Origin: Thiomicrorhabdus sp033238645
GTDB lineage: Bacteria > Pseudomonadota > Gammaproteobacteria > Thiomicrospirales > Thiomicrospiraceae
DNA: 64,000 bases
Assembly: GCA_033238645.1 (NCBI GenBank)
Contig: BQXR01000007.1
Coordinates: 62,001 to 126,000 of the forward strand
Reading direction: 5' to 3'
The notes beneath the pieces are model-generated. The model was not told the origin of the DNA. It did not search any database and worked only from the letters and a program-made list of their open reading frames with translations. Made by a program: the position numbers and the translations under genes. Positions within the stretch are counted from its first letter, which is position 1; each line of letters begins with the position of its first letter. Below, piece after piece: positions 27,628-37,447 of this stretch.

Positions 27628-27999
27628 TTATTCTGTCTCACTCGCAGCAGCAGCTTTTGCTTCTTTAATGGCCTTCACGTCCCAAAGCTTTTCCAATGCA
27701 TAATGCGCACGAGCACCTTCAGTCATTACATGAATAATCGTATCCCCTAGATCAACGAGCACCCAATCAGGTTGCGGCCCAGCTTCTACACCTAGAGCAG
27801 GCTCTCCAATCTCTTTAAAAGCCAAAGCAACATTTTGACCTACTGCTTTTACGTGTGTTGTTGAAGTCCCTGTTGCAATGATCATCTGATCAGCAAAGCT
27901 ACTCACTTCAGAAATATCCAGCACTTGAATATCTCGTGCTTTAAAGTCTTCTAAAGTTGTTACTGCTAAATTTTCAACTTCTTTTAAATCCATACTCAT
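27628..27999 (-). CDS. rsfS: Ribosomal silencing factor RsfS
   Basis: About 123 residues from ATG 27999; the open frame extends to ATG 28017, but an AGAGAA stretch precedes the inner start. DUF143/Iojap fold with DIQVLDISEVSSFADQMIIATG, HVKAVGQNV, GPQPDWVLVDLGD and HVM. Binds L14 and blocks subunit joining in starvation. 8 nt from nadD. Confidence 0.94.
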   Translation of the reverse strand: MSMDLKEVENLAVTTLEDFKARDIQVLDISEVSSFADQMIIATGTSTTHVKAVGQNVALAFKEIGEPALGVEAGPQPDWVLVDLGDTIIHVMTEGARAHYALEKLWDVKAIKEAKAAAASETE

Positions 28000-28025
28000 G
28001 GTTCTCTTTTCTCTCATTAATTGGC

Positions 28026-28646
28026 TTATTGATATAAGCCTTGTTTTTCAATAACCGCCATCACAGATGAAGGTAATAAATAGTCTACGGCATCGCCGCG
28101 TTGTATATGTTCTCGGATCAGTGTTGAACTGATATCTAGTTGAGTGACCGCGGCTTCCACAATCTGCCCACTGACTTTATCCAACTGAGTGACTCGATGT
28201 GTCTGATAAATCTTTCCTGATGAACAGTTCATAGGAACAGGTTCACCAGGACGGTGCATGACGACAATATTTGCTAGCTTCAAAATACCCTGCCAATCAT
28301 TCCATTTGTGAAACTTAACAAAGGCATCGGTGCCCATCATCAAGACCAAACTATCATCGGGCATTCTCAGCTTTAACGCTGCCAAGGTTTGCACCATATA
28401 AGAGGGGCCACCCTGATCTATCTCATAGGTTTCCAGCTTAAAGCTAGGTTGATTAGCGATGGCTAACTCAACCATTTCACACCGCTGTTTTGCACTCACA
28501 TGCGGCTGATTACGATGAACAGGTTGATAGCAGGGTACAAACAAAACCTGCTCTAAACCCAGCCGCTGCTGAACCTCTAGAGCAGGTCTTAAATGACCAT
28601 AGTGGATCGGGTCAAATGTACCGCCATTAATACCAATAAACTTCAC
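28026..28646 (-). CDS. nadD: Nicotinate-nucleotide adenylyltransferase
   Basis: 206 residues. GGTFDPIHYGH (8-18) and SSTLIRE are the nucleotidyltransferase motifs; MMGTDAFVKFHKW is the NadD-specific substrate segment. Makes deamido-NAD from NaMN and ATP. Cytoplasmic. 14 nt downstream of proA. Confidence 0.95.
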   Translation of the reverse strand: MKFIGINGGTFDPIHYGHLRPALEVQQRLGLEQVLFVPCYQPVHRNQPHVSAKQRCEMVELAIANQPSFKLETYEIDQGGPSYMVQTLAALKLRMPDDSLVLMMGTDAFVKFHKWNDWQGILKLANIVVMHRPGEPVPMNCSSGKIYQTHRVTQLDKVSGQIVEAAVTQLDISSTLIREHIQRGDAVDYLLPSSVMAVIEKQGLYQ

Positions 28647-28660
28647 TCAACCAACACCAT

Positions 28661-29911
28661 TTAGCGAATATTACCATCGCCTAAAACAATGTACTTTTGT
28701 GACGTTAACCCTTCCAGACCGACAGGCCCACGTGCATGGAACTTGTCGGTACTGATACCAATCTCTGCACCTAAGCCGTACTCAAAACCATCTGCAAATC
28801 GCGTTGATGCATTCACCATGACAGAACTCGAATCTACCTCGCCTAAAAAGCGGCGTGAAGTAGTGAAGTTCTCGGTAATAATCGACTCAGTATGACCTGA
28901 GCTATAAGCGGCAATATGATCCATCGCTTCATCAACATCGACAACGATCTTAATCGATAAGATTGGTGCTAAATACTCTGTATCCCAGTCAACATCGGTC
29001 GCTAAAATCATATCGACAATTGCCTTTGTTTTGGCACAACCACGTAATTCAACCCCTTTTTCAGTGAACTGTTTAACCAGTTCAGGCAGAACCTTCTCCG
29101 CTTGTGACTCAGCAATCAACAATGTTTCCATCGCATTACAAACGCCATAGCGGTGTGTTTTTGAGTTCAATGCTACTTTAATTGCTTTATCAAAATCGGC
29201 ATTATCATCAATGTAAACATGGCAGATACCATCTAAATGTTTAATAACGGGTACACGTGCATTCTCACTGATACGTTCAATCAGACCTTTACCACCACGT
29301 GGGATAATGACATCCACAAACTCAGGCATGGCGATTAGCTCACCTACTGCTTCACGATCTGTTGTCTCTACTACTTGTACTGCTGTCTCTGGCAGACCCG
29401 CTTGTGCTAAGCCCTGCTTAATACAAATTGCTAACGCCTGATTAGAGAAAGCCGCTTCTGAACCACCACGTAGGATCGCTGCATTACCTGACTTTAAGCA
29501 AAGTGCAGCTGCATCAATGGTTACATTTGGGCGTGACTCATAGATGATTCCAACCACACCCAATGCAACGCGCATTTTACCCACCTGAATGCCCGATGGA
29601 CGGTAGCTCATATCGGTAATCTCACCAACAGGGTCTTGTAAGGCAGCGACTTGTCTAAGCCCTTCTGCCATACCTGCTATACCATCATCGGTGATCGCCA
29701 AACGATCTAACATGGCGGCATCTAAACCATTATTTTTGCCATTCTCTAAGTCTTTAGCATTTGCTGCTTTTAACGCATCAGCCGAAGACTCTAAAATATC
29801 TGCCATCGCTAACAAAGCTGCATTTTTATCTGCAGTTCTTGCTCTTACTAATGCACGAGAAGCGGCTCTGGCTTGCTCACCCAAGTTTTTCATATAGCTT
29901 TTTACATTCAT
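28661..29911 (-). CDS. proA: Gamma-glutamyl phosphate reductase
   Basis: 416 residues. Aldehyde-dehydrogenase-type enzyme with catalytic C258 in YGVCNAMETLL, GVVGIIYESRPNVT (118-131), and LKSGNAAILRGG. Second step of proline synthesis, giving glutamate semialdehyde. Sits between holA and nadD on the minus strand, an order also known from other Gammaproteobacteria such as Pseudomonas (proA-nadD). Confidence 0.96.
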   Translation of the reverse strand: MNVKSYMKNLGEQARAASRALVRARTADKNAALLAMADILESSADALKAANAKDLENGKNNGLDAAMLDRLAITDDGIAGMAEGLRQVAALQDPVGEITDMSYRPSGIQVGKMRVALGVVGIIYESRPNVTIDAAALCLKSGNAAILRGGSEAAFSNQALAICIKQGLAQAGLPETAVQVVETTDREAVGELIAMPEFVDVIIPRGGKGLIERISENARVPVIKHLDGICHVYIDDNADFDKAIKVALNSKTHRYGVCNAMETLLIAESQAEKVLPELVKQFTEKGVELRGCAKTKAIVDMILATDVDWDTEYLAPILSIKIVVDVDEAMDHIAAYSSGHTESIITENFTTSRRFLGEVDSSSVMVNASTRFADGFEYGLGAEIGISTDKFHARGPVGLEGLTSQKYIVLGDGNIR

Positions 29912-29955
29912 CTACTGACTCACTTCTCTCTTTTAAGTTTTGATATAACCACTCT

Positions 29956-30984
29956 TTAACGAGCCATTTTGGAAACTAAATCTGCTAAACCAAACCAAGT
30001 CTCTTCTTCACTTAAGGTTGGGCTAATGCCTTTAATCATTAAATCTACTTTTAGTGCTGACTTTAATAAACCCTGCCAGTTCATTAAACCTTGGCGCTTC
30101 ATGGCATTGCTATATTCAGACTGCCTAGACTGCCAAATTCGGCACTGTTTAAAAGCCTGCGCCATAGAGACTTGTTGTGACAACTGAGATAACTCAATCA
30201 ATTGACGTAACTCTTTAGACAGCAACCATAAAATAATCGGTGCCTCAATACCCTCTTGCCTTAAACGCATCAACATTTGTAAGCTGTAGTCTACTCGACC
30301 ATTCAATAACGCAGAGGACAAAGCAAACAGCTGATAGTGCGCTTGATCGACAACATTTTCTAAAATAGACGCCACATCAATGGTTGAGTTTGGTGCTAAT
30401 AGCAGAGAGAGTTTTAACAACTCTTGATCTGCCGCTAATAGATTACCTTCTACTCGTTCTGCCAATAAATTGGCTGCTTCGTTATCCAACGTTAAATTGT
30501 GTGACCGCGCTTTCTGCTGACACCAATTAGGCAAAGCATTAACAGGTACTGGTTTCGCTTGTACCACCAAACCAGCAGACTCAATGGCTGCTACCCATTT
30601 AGACTTTGTCTGACGGCTATCTAGTTTTTCACACTGAATAACGACAACAATCTCTGGTGGTAGAGCCTGCACATATTGGCACCACGTCTGAATAAACTTT
30701 GTCCCTTCACGACCTGGTGAACCTTTTGGCATATTGACCAAAATCATGCGCTTATCAGAAAATAGCGAACCCGCCTGAGTCTCCATCTGTAGTGACTGCC
30801 AGTCAAAGCTGGCATCCACATCATAGACATCACCCGTTAAATAGTCCTGAGCCTGTAACGCCTTTCGCAACGCATCATAACTATCACGTAAAAACAGCGG
30901 CTCTTCACCATACAACAGATAGACGGATTGCACCTGAAAAGAGGCTGTCGAGAGTTGATTAAGAAAGGCACTGGCTAATATCAC
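29956..30984 (-). CDS. holA: DNA polymerase III delta subunit
   Basis: 342 residues (E. coli 343). N-terminus QSVYLLYGEEPLFLRDSYDALR, then IILVNMPKGSPGREGT-like segment and the C-terminal helical collar (HYQLFALSSALLNGR, IILWLLSKELRQL). Opens the beta clamp in the clamp loader. 9 nt downstream of lptE, the conserved leuS-lptE-holA order. Confidence 0.93.
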   Translation of the reverse strand: MILASAFLNQLSTASFQVQSVYLLYGEEPLFLRDSYDALRKALQAQDYLTGDVYDVDASFDWQSLQMETQAGSLFSDKRMILVNMPKGSPGREGTKFIQTWCQYVQALPPEIVVVIQCEKLDSRQTKSKWVAAIESAGLVVQAKPVPVNALPNWCQQKARSHNLTLDNEAANLLAERVEGNLLAADQELLKLSLLLAPNSTIDVASILENVVDQAHYQLFALSSALLNGRVDYSLQMLMRLRQEGIEAPIILWLLSKELRQLIELSQLSQQVSMAQAFKQCRIWQSRQSEYSNAMKRQGLMNWQGLLKSALKVDLMIKGISPTLSEEETWFGLADLVSKMAR

Positions 30985-30993
30985 AAAGCAGAC

Positions 30994-31617
30994 CTATCGA
31001 AGCGAGTCAGATGAAGTGGGATTTGATAACACTGATGCTTGGTCCCCCCCCTGCTGAATTGTAGGCTTTATCTTAAGCAGTGCACGATTAACTCTATCCA
31101 TTAACTGTCTCGCTAAGATAGATGCCATCTCTCGTTTAATACTCTGTAACTCCCTATCAGATGCCAGTAAGGCAGTCGTTTCAATTTGACGATCTCGATA
31201 GGTCGAAACCTGATCGGTAACAATCATTTGTTCAGGACGAGTGTCAGATGCGTTTAGCGTTGCTGAAAAAGCCTGCGACATCTTCAATAGCTCCGCCGTA
31301 GTATCCCCCCGGCCAGAATAAGCGGTTCTAGTCACTTGGAATTGCGTGGCTTTTAGAGCAATCTGCACTTCTGCACCCGACGCCATCACGGTAACACCCG
31401 CGGTACGCAATTGACGACGAAGCGCCTTTTGCATCTCGCTAGACACCGCCGATAAATTTTCTAACTGAACACTCTTAAATTGAGACTGGCCTACCGTATC
31501 CAAACCACGTAGATGAAAACCACAACCACTCAATAGCCCGACCAGAAGCGTTACAACCAGCAACGCCCCCATCTGAGACTTATTTGATAATCTGTTTACC
31601 ATCCAACATTGACTCAC
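30994..31617 (-). CDS. lptE: LPS-assembly lipoprotein LptE
   Basis: 207 residues from GTG 31617, preferred because AGGAG (31624-31628) sits 6 nt upstream. Lipobox LLSGC with the lipidated Cys at 32, followed by GFHLRG, the LptE signature. It plugs LptD in the outer membrane to insert LPS. The C-terminal tail contains a C-run motif read as QGGDQ on the coding strand, and the tail beyond it (ASVLSNPTSSDSLR) looks unstructured. Follows leuS by 9 nt. Confidence 0.92.
   Translation of the reverse strand: MSQCWMVNRLSNKSQMGALLVVTLLVGLLSGCGFHLRGLDTVGQSQFKSVQLENLSAVSSEMQKALRRQLRTAGVTVMASGAEVQIALKATQFQVTRTAYSGRGDTTAELLKMSQAFSATLNASDTRPEQMIVTDQVSTYRDRQIETTALLASDRELQSIKREMASILARQLMDRVNRALLKIKPTIQQGGDQASVLSNPTSSDSLR
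31044..31059 (+). repeat. C-run/TGCTCA motif, copy 7
   Basis: Eight C then TGCTGAAT, inside the lptE C-terminal tail. Confidence 0.5.
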
Positions 31618-31626
31618 CGAGAACTC

Positions 31627-34089
31627 CTAGCCTTTGACCACAAGATTGACTAAACGACCAGGCACAACGATCTCTTTAACGATCTCTTTACCATCAATAA
31701 ATTTAAGTACCGTTTCATCTGCTTTAGCCGTCACTAGAATGGTCTCTTTATCCGCATCAACAGCAACTTCAATTTTCCCACGTAGCTTACCGTTCACTTG
31801 AACCATTAACTCGATTTCAGACTTAACTAGAGCCGATTCATCCACGGTTGGCCAGCTCGCATCCACTACTAAATCAGTACAACCTAAAGAGATCCACAAG
31901 TTCTGTGATAGGTGTGGCGTCATTGGTGCAAGCATCAGTACCAAAGTCTCTAGAGCTTCCTGCATGACGCTACGACCCGCTTTAGAGTCATCTTCAAATT
32001 TGTTTAACTCATTCATTAGTTCCATACAGGCGGCAATCGCTGTATTGAAGTGCTGACGGCGACCAATATCATCGGTTACTTTCGTCAGTGTTTCATGCAG
32101 TTTAAAGCGCATCGCTCTAGCATTTTTACTCAAACCATCAGAAGTTATTGCGGGAGAAACCAGCCCTGCTTCGATATGGCTTTGAACCTGACGCCAAACA
32201 CGGTTAAGGAATCTAAAGCCCCCTTCAACGCCTTTATCAGACCACTCTAGGCTCTGCTCTGGAGGCGCGGCAAACATAATAAATAGACGAACCGTATCGG
32301 CACCAAACTTCTCAATTAGGCCTTGCGGATCAACGGTATTGCCTTTAGATTTAGACATTTTAGTTCCGTCTAATAACACCATACCTTGCGTCAGTAACTT
32401 CTTAAACGGCTCATCTGAAGAGACCAGCCCTTGATCACGCATTAACTTGTGGAAGAAACGTGCATATAATAGGTGAAGGATGGCATGTTCGATCCCACCG
32501 ATATACTGATCAACGGGCGCCCAGTAATCTGCTCGATCATCCAGCATCGCTTTGTCATTATCTTTTGAGGTATAACGTGCGTGATACCAAGATGACTCAA
32601 AGAAAGTATCAAAAGTATCTGTTTCACGCGTTGCATCACCACCGCACTTAGGGCAACTACAATTTTTAAAGCTATCTAGTTTCGCCAGCGGTGAACCTGA
32701 ACCATCAGGTACAACATCTTCAGGTAGACGCACAGGCAAATCTGCTTCTGGAACAGGTACAGGACCACACTCAGGGCAGTAAATTACTGGAATTGGGCAG
32801 CCCCAATAACGCTGACGAGAGATGCCCCAGTCACGTAGACGATAGTTAGTCTGCTTCTCACCAAGGTCTTTTTCACTTAGCACTTTAGCCATTGCATGAA
32901 GTGCCTGCTTAGACTTTAAGCCATCAAACTGACCAGAATTAACTAAGATGCCTTTATCTGTGAAAGCGACTTCAGACACATCTGCCATCTCATCCGCTTT
33001 CGGAGCAACAACCGCTTTAATCTCTAAACCGTAAGCTTTAGCAAACTCATAATCACGCTGGTCATGTGCAGGTACAGACATCACCGCGCCTGTTCCATAG
33101 TTCATTAAGACAAAGTTCGCAGCCCAAACAGGAACGATCTCACCTGTAATTGGGTGTGTAACACGAAGCCCAGTATCAATGCCCTTCTTCGGCATGGTTT
33201 CCATATCTGCTTCCGCAGTAGAAACATGAGAGCACTCTTCGATGAATTGCGCCAAAGGCTCATTATTCACCGATGCTTTAACTGATAAAGGGTGATCTGC
33301 TGCCACAGCAACGTACGTCACCCCCATCAAGGTATCAGGACGAGTGGTGTATACGTCAAGAGTCTCATCAGACCCTTCAATCGGGAATGAGATCTGTAGA
33401 CCTGTTGATTTACCGATCCAGTTTCTCTGCATGGTTTTAACCTGTTCAGGCCAACCATCTAGCTTATCCAAACCTTCTAGAAGCTCTTCGGCATAATCGG
33501 TAATACGCAAGAACCACTGAGCAATCTCTTTACGTTCAACAGGTGCACCAGAGCGCCAACCTTTACCATCAATCACCTGCTCATTTGCAAGCACGGTCAT
33601 ATCAACAGGATCCCAATTCACCACAGACAACTTGCGATAAACTAAACCCTCTTCCATTAAACGCGTAAATAACCACTGCTCCCAACGATAGTATTCAGGG
33701 TGACAAGTCGCCACTTCACGCGTCCAGTCGTAGCCGAGTCCAAGTGACTTAAGCTGATTACGCATATAGTCGATATTTTCATAAGTCCACTTTGCTGGCG
33801 CAACATTATTAGCCATGGCTGCATTTTCAGCAGGCAGACCAAACGCATCCCACCCCATTGGTTGAAGGACGTTTTTACCCTGCATACGCTGATAACGTGA
33901 GATCACATCACCAATGGTGTAGTTACGCACATGCCCCATATGCAGTTTGCCACTTGGGTATGGGAACATTGACAAGCAATAGTACTTCTCTTTGCTTTCA
34001 TCTTCTTTGACCACAAAGGTCTCATTGTCATCCCAATACTTCTGGATATCTGCTTCAATTTGCTGTGGGTTATAGTGAACTTCTAACAT
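31627..34089 (-). CDS. leuS: Leucyl-tRNA synthetase
   Basis: 820 residues from ATG 34089 (MLEVHYNPQQIEADIQKYW); the 18 extra codons to 34143 are not needed. Class I: HMGH in PSGKLHMGHVRNYTIGDV, zinc motif CPECGP with CPKCGG, editing domain, and KMSKS in GTKMSKSKGNTVDP. Charges tRNA-Leu. First gene of leuS-lptE-holA-proA-nadD-rsfS-rlmH, all with short gaps on the minus strand. Confidence 0.97.
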   Translation of the reverse strand: MLEVHYNPQQIEADIQKYWDDNETFVVKEDESKEKYYCLSMFPYPSGKLHMGHVRNYTIGDVISRYQRMQGKNVLQPMGWDAFGLPAENAAMANNVAPAKWTYENIDYMRNQLKSLGLGYDWTREVATCHPEYYRWEQWLFTRLMEEGLVYRKLSVVNWDPVDMTVLANEQVIDGKGWRSGAPVERKEIAQWFLRITDYAEELLEGLDKLDGWPEQVKTMQRNWIGKSTGLQISFPIEGSDETLDVYTTRPDTLMGVTYVAVAADHPLSVKASVNNEPLAQFIEECSHVSTAEADMETMPKKGIDTGLRVTHPITGEIVPVWAANFVLMNYGTGAVMSVPAHDQRDYEFAKAYGLEIKAVVAPKADEMADVSEVAFTDKGILVNSGQFDGLKSKQALHAMAKVLSEKDLGEKQTNYRLRDWGISRQRYWGCPIPVIYCPECGPVPVPEADLPVRLPEDVVPDGSGSPLAKLDSFKNCSCPKCGGDATRETDTFDTFFESSWYHARYTSKDNDKAMLDDRADYWAPVDQYIGGIEHAILHLLYARFFHKLMRDQGLVSSDEPFKKLLTQGMVLLDGTKMSKSKGNTVDPQGLIEKFGADTVRLFIMFAAPPEQSLEWSDKGVEGGFRFLNRVWRQVQSHIEAGLVSPAITSDGLSKNARAMRFKLHETLTKVTDDIGRRQHFNTAIAACMELMNELNKFEDDSKAGRSVMQEALETLVLMLAPMTPHLSQNLWISLGCTDLVVDASWPTVDESALVKSEIELMVQVNGKLRGKIEVAVDADKETILVTAKADETVLKFIDGKEIVKEIVVPGRLVNLVVKG

Positions 34090-34296
34090 GTTTTTTCTTC
34101 TGTTTCCAAAATAAATCGCGCGAATCATCGGCGTAAATAACAAGTCCGTGATAAGACTTGCTAATTAAATTAAATAAGTTCAATATTATAGAGAGTTTTG
34201 CACAAAAAATTTGTGTATTATTAAGAGACCTTTGCACAAGACCTAAAACGAATAAAAATAGCTAAAATCCCACTGCTTTTTGTTAAAAAACTTGTC

Positions 34297-34310
34297 AATA
34301 GCTAGCTATT
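34297..34310. promoter_or_regulatory. 14-nt perfect palindrome in the leuS/DUF1451 divergent gap
   Basis: AATAGCTAGCTATT, 126 nt before the plus-strand gene and 208 nt before leuS. Possible operator; the regulator is unknown. Confidence 0.3.
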
Positions 34311-34422
34311 ACCTGTGTTTTCTGCCTCGATCAGTGAAATTTTATCTTATTTTTCTCTCGCCTATGGCTTATGCAAAGGGTCTCATTAACTCAATTATGC
34401 ATGAGATACAGAGGAGAAAATC

Positions 34423-34812
34423 ATGAGCAGTAACAAAATGCTGGAAGCCTACAGAACCCTACTAAACCATGCCAAAGAGTCGGCACTAATCGCTGAGCAA
34501 AAAACTTGGCAGGTACTAGGACATGCTATTGATAAAGCAGAACAAGCAGATTATGCTTTAGCGGAGTTAACATCTAAAGAGTTTGAACAGGTGCAACAAG
34601 ATGTACATGCAGACATTATGCAGACAGCAGAGTATTTAGCAGAGGCAGAACAAGGTGTTGAAGAGTTTATTTCGATGGATTTACCTATTCTTGAGCAGTT
34701 CTTAATTGATAAGGCACTCTCTCTAGCAGATCCAACTGAGATTACTGTTTTAAGACTACGACTGGCGGCTGCAATGGATGAGAATCACCCTGTATTTAGT
34801 CATCCCAAATAA
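34423..34812 (+). CDS. YbeL/DUF1451-like helical protein lacking the zinc ribbon
   Basis: 129 residues, almost all helical and acidic (EQVQQDVHADIMQTAEYLAE). Position divergent from leuS matches E. coli ybeL, and the N-terminal pattern (MLEAYRTLL then ALAELTSKEFEQVQQDV) fits that family. The usual C-terminal CxxC zinc ribbon is absent: the protein ends at HPVFSHPK with no Cys at all. GAGGAG lies upstream of the ATG. Function unknown. Assignment rests on synteny plus a weak pattern. Confidence 0.55.
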   Translation: MSSNKMLEAYRTLLNHAKESALIAEQKTWQVLGHAIDKAEQADYALAELTSKEFEQVQQDVHADIMQTAEYLAEAEQGVEEFISMDLPILEQFLIDKALSLADPTEITVLRLRLAAAMDENHPVFSHPK

Positions 34813-34831
34813 TTAGCCTACCTAAGACCTA

Positions 34832-34846
34832 CCCCCCCTGCTCAAA
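34832..34846 (+). repeat. C-run/TGCTCA motif, copy 8
   Basis: TA, seven C, TGCTCAAA, 19 nt after the stop of the YbeL-like gene. Its core forms the left arm of the hairpin listed next. Confidence 0.75.
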
Positions 34847-34861
34847 TACCCCTTGAGCAGG
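34837..34861. terminator. Hairpin made from the C-run motif core and an inverted partial copy
   Basis: CCTGCTCAA-ATACCCC-TTGAGCAGG, perfect 9-bp stem between convergent genes. No T-tract follows, so termination is uncertain. Confidence 0.5.
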
Positions 34862-34910
34862 AAAAGCCCGTTTTCAGCTTTACTTACCCGTTAAAATCAC
34901 AACAACATAT

Positions 34911-36437
34911 CTAGAAACGTCCTGTTAAGAAGTAACGCTTTGCCAGCATAAAACCAAACAGACTGAATATCATAAATAAGATTGGCAACTTACCCCACTC
35001 GGCATAGAACGTCAGTCCTTCATAAGGCTGTACTTCACCTCGTAAAACGCCTTTTTGATAAGGGGCTATCTGCTGTTTAATATTGCCCTTAATATCAATA
35101 ATCGCGGTAAAACCTGTATTGGTACTTCTAGCGATCTCTCTACCCAACTCTAAAGCACGGACTTGTACCTCTTGCAGTTGCTGAGCAGGCTCAAAAGTAT
35201 TTGCAAACCAAGCATCATTACTCACCGTCACAAGATATTTAGCATCGGGTAACTGCATTGCCAGCTCATCACCAAATGCCATCTCATAGCAGATACTTAA
35301 ACCCGCTAACTGCCCACCTAACATCAGCGGTGGTTGATTTTTATCACCATGCGAGAAAGTTGCATAGGGAATATCAAACAGTGAACTCAAATAGGCAAAT
35401 AGGTCACTAAAGGGAAAGAACTCACTAAAGGGGACTAGGTGATGTTTGTAATAACGATCTTCTGGTTTATGGACATTAATCAATGCGTTGTAATAATCTT
35501 CAGAGTCTTTATTGCCTGCGATCACCCCAACCAAAATATCAGTATCAAGCAACTTAGCATCTTTGATAAAGGAGTTAAGAATGCCACGCTCTACCACATC
35601 ATAATAAGCAGGGATTGCGGTTTCTGGCCAAACGACCAAATCTGCATCTAAATTATCCTTAGTCATCTGCAAATAACTGGTTAAGGTAGGTACAAAATTT
35701 GTGCGCTTCCACTTATCTTGCTGCGGAATATTGCCCTGCAACAGCGCAACGTCAATCGATTTATCAATTGGTTTAACCCATTCAACATCACTTAATAGCC
35801 CCCCCCCTGCCCATAACAGACAGAGTGAAAAACTAACAGGTAACCAAGCACGTTTTAGATAGAGCCAGACTAGCAAGCCTGCTGTAATGGCAACTGCCCA
35901 ACTGACCCCCCAAACACCAAAGACGGGCGCATAGCCTGATAACCAAGTATGAATATGGCTATTACCGACTAACAAAAAAGGGTAGCCACCCAAGATAGAA
36001 GAGCGCAGCAACTCACCTGCTAGCCAAGCGCTAGGGAAAAGTAGTACTAAGACAAAACCTGGTCGATTACCGTTGTTAAAGTATTGAGCTAGCCAGCCAC
36101 TAAAACCAAGAAATAGGGAGAGGAAAAAGACAAATCCAAAGGTCATGAGTACCGCTAAAGGTAGCACCACCCCTGAATAGACATAGATACTGGAGAAGAG
36201 CCAGCTGACCCCAAAGCCAAATAGACCAAAGCCAAACCAAATACCAAGTTTAAAGGCTTCGTAACGGCTCTTTGCCTCAAACCACAGTACAAATAGACCT
36301 ATTAAAGAGATTAAGATCAGTGGAGAAAATTCAAAAGGTGCAAAGGAAAAGACGCCCAAAGCGCCTAAGATGAGAGCCAATAGATGGTTTTTTTCTGGAG
36401 CAAATATCTTAAAGAAGTGATAAAAGAGAGCTTTCAA
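34911..36437 (-). CDS. lnt: Apolipoprotein N-acyltransferase
   Basis: 508 residues. N-terminal membrane region (about 18-215, six segments) and a periplasmic nitrilase domain with the catalytic triad E272 (VWPETAIPAYY), K331 (YYKHHLVPF) and C383 (SICYEMAF). Adds the third acyl chain to lipoproteins. A C-run motif lies within the coding sequence and is read as AGGG at 210-213. Last gene of miaB-phoH-ybeY-corC-lnt. Confidence 0.95.
   Translation of the reverse strand: MKALFYHFFKIFAPEKNHLLALILGALGVFSFAPFEFSPLILISLIGLFVLWFEAKSRYEAFKLGIWFGFGLFGFGVSWLFSSIYVYSGVVLPLAVLMTFGFVFFLSLFLGFSGWLAQYFNNGNRPGFVLVLLFPSAWLAGELLRSSILGGYPFLLVGNSHIHTWLSGYAPVFGVWGVSWAVAITAGLLVWLYLKRAWLPVSFSLCLLWAGGGLLSDVEWVKPIDKSIDVALLQGNIPQQDKWKRTNFVPTLTSYLQMTKDNLDADLVVWPETAIPAYYDVVERGILNSFIKDAKLLDTDILVGVIAGNKDSEDYYNALINVHKPEDRYYKHHLVPFSEFFPFSDLFAYLSSLFDIPYATFSHGDKNQPPLMLGGQLAGLSICYEMAFGDELAMQLPDAKYLVTVSNDAWFANTFEPAQQLQEVQVRALELGREIARSTNTGFTAIIDIKGNIKQQIAPYQKGVLRGEVQPYEGLTFYAEWGKLPILFMIFSLFGFMLAKRYFLTGRF
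35799..35813 (+). repeat. C-run/TGCTCA motif, copy 9
   Basis: Nine C then TGCCCA, inside lnt, encoding W-A-G-G-G on the opposite strand at the end of a membrane segment. Confidence 0.55.
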
Positions 36438-36498
36438 AAAACAGAGCCTTTATACGCCTTGAGCGATTTAAGTAATTAACAAATGACTGTTCTAAGGG

Positions 36499-37395
36499 CT
36501 AAACAGCACCTGAAACAACTTCTGACTCTGACTGCGTTGCAACAGCAGCTTTAGCTACCTCTTGCGTGGGCTCTTTGGCAATTTTAACTTCAAAGAGCTC
36601 ACAACGACGCTCATTACCTCTCAGCACTTTAAAAGAGATGCCATTCAACTCTAATACTTCATCCACCAATGGAACATGGCCAAACTCACTAGCCAAGTAA
36701 CCCCCAATTGTCTCACTACCACTGGTATCTAACGAGACATTAAAGAAGGCATTAAACTCTTCAATTGGTGTAAAAGATAAAACAGAAAAAGCATGCCCTG
36801 CGCGTTTTTGAATATTCTCTTCCTCCTCAACATCATGTTCGTCTTCAATATCACCAACAATCTGTTCAAGCACATCTTCAATCGTAACAAGGCCAGCCAG
36901 CTCTGCGTACTCATCAACCACTAAAGCAAGATGATTTCGGCTCTCTTTAAAATCACGTAACAAAACATTTAAGCGCTTACTTTCAGGCACAAAAATAGGT
37001 TTACGATAAATGGCCTGCAAATCTTCTTTGCTATTCAGTTTACCTTTGACAACTGCTCGTAAAACATCTTTTGCCAAAAGGATGCCGACAATTTCTTTAT
37101 CACTGACAACAGGATAACGAGAGTGTGAACTCTCCAACATGGTTTCAAGAATAGCCTCTAAAGGATCGGAAGCATCTATTAACTCAATCTGTAAACGTGG
37201 AATCATAATATCGCGCACACGCGCTTCTGATACGCCAAGTACACCTTGAATCATCACCAACGCATCGGAATCTATTAAGCCTTGCGTTTGAGCCTCTGCC
37301 AAAATATCGATTAACTCTTCTCGACTCTCCGGTTCATCTGAAAACACTTTTCCAAGACGCTCTAACCACGAAGAGCCGCTACTACTGTCACCCAT
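36499..37395 (-). CDS. corC: CorC/HlyC-type CBS domain protein
   Basis: 298 residues. Two CBS domains about 65-185 (VRDIMIPRLQIELID, SRYPVVSD, NHLALVVDEYAELAGLVTIEDVLEQIVGDIEDEHD) and a C-terminal CorC_HlyC (FAD-binding-like) domain (SGSETIGGYLASEFGHVP). No membrane domain, as in E. coli YbeX. Linked with magnesium/cobalt efflux and ribosome maturation. 52 nt after ybeY. Confidence 0.93.
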   Translation of the reverse strand: MGDSSSGSSWLERLGKVFSDEPESREELIDILAEAQTQGLIDSDALVMIQGVLGVSEARVRDIMIPRLQIELIDASDPLEAILETMLESSHSRYPVVSDKEIVGILLAKDVLRAVVKGKLNSKEDLQAIYRKPIFVPESKRLNVLLRDFKESRNHLALVVDEYAELAGLVTIEDVLEQIVGDIEDEHDVEEEENIQKRAGHAFSVLSFTPIEEFNAFFNVSLDTSGSETIGGYLASEFGHVPLVDEVLELNGISFKVLRGNERRCELFEVKIAKEPTQEVAKAAVATQSESEVVSGAV

Positions 37396-37447
37396 TGATT
37401 TTCTCTAACCTCATTTTTATCTGCTATTAAGCAGTGCTTAATATTGC

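Noticed and set aside
28661..29911. proA between holA and nadD as an unusual insertion
   Set aside because: proA next to nadD is a known arrangement in other Gammaproteobacteria.
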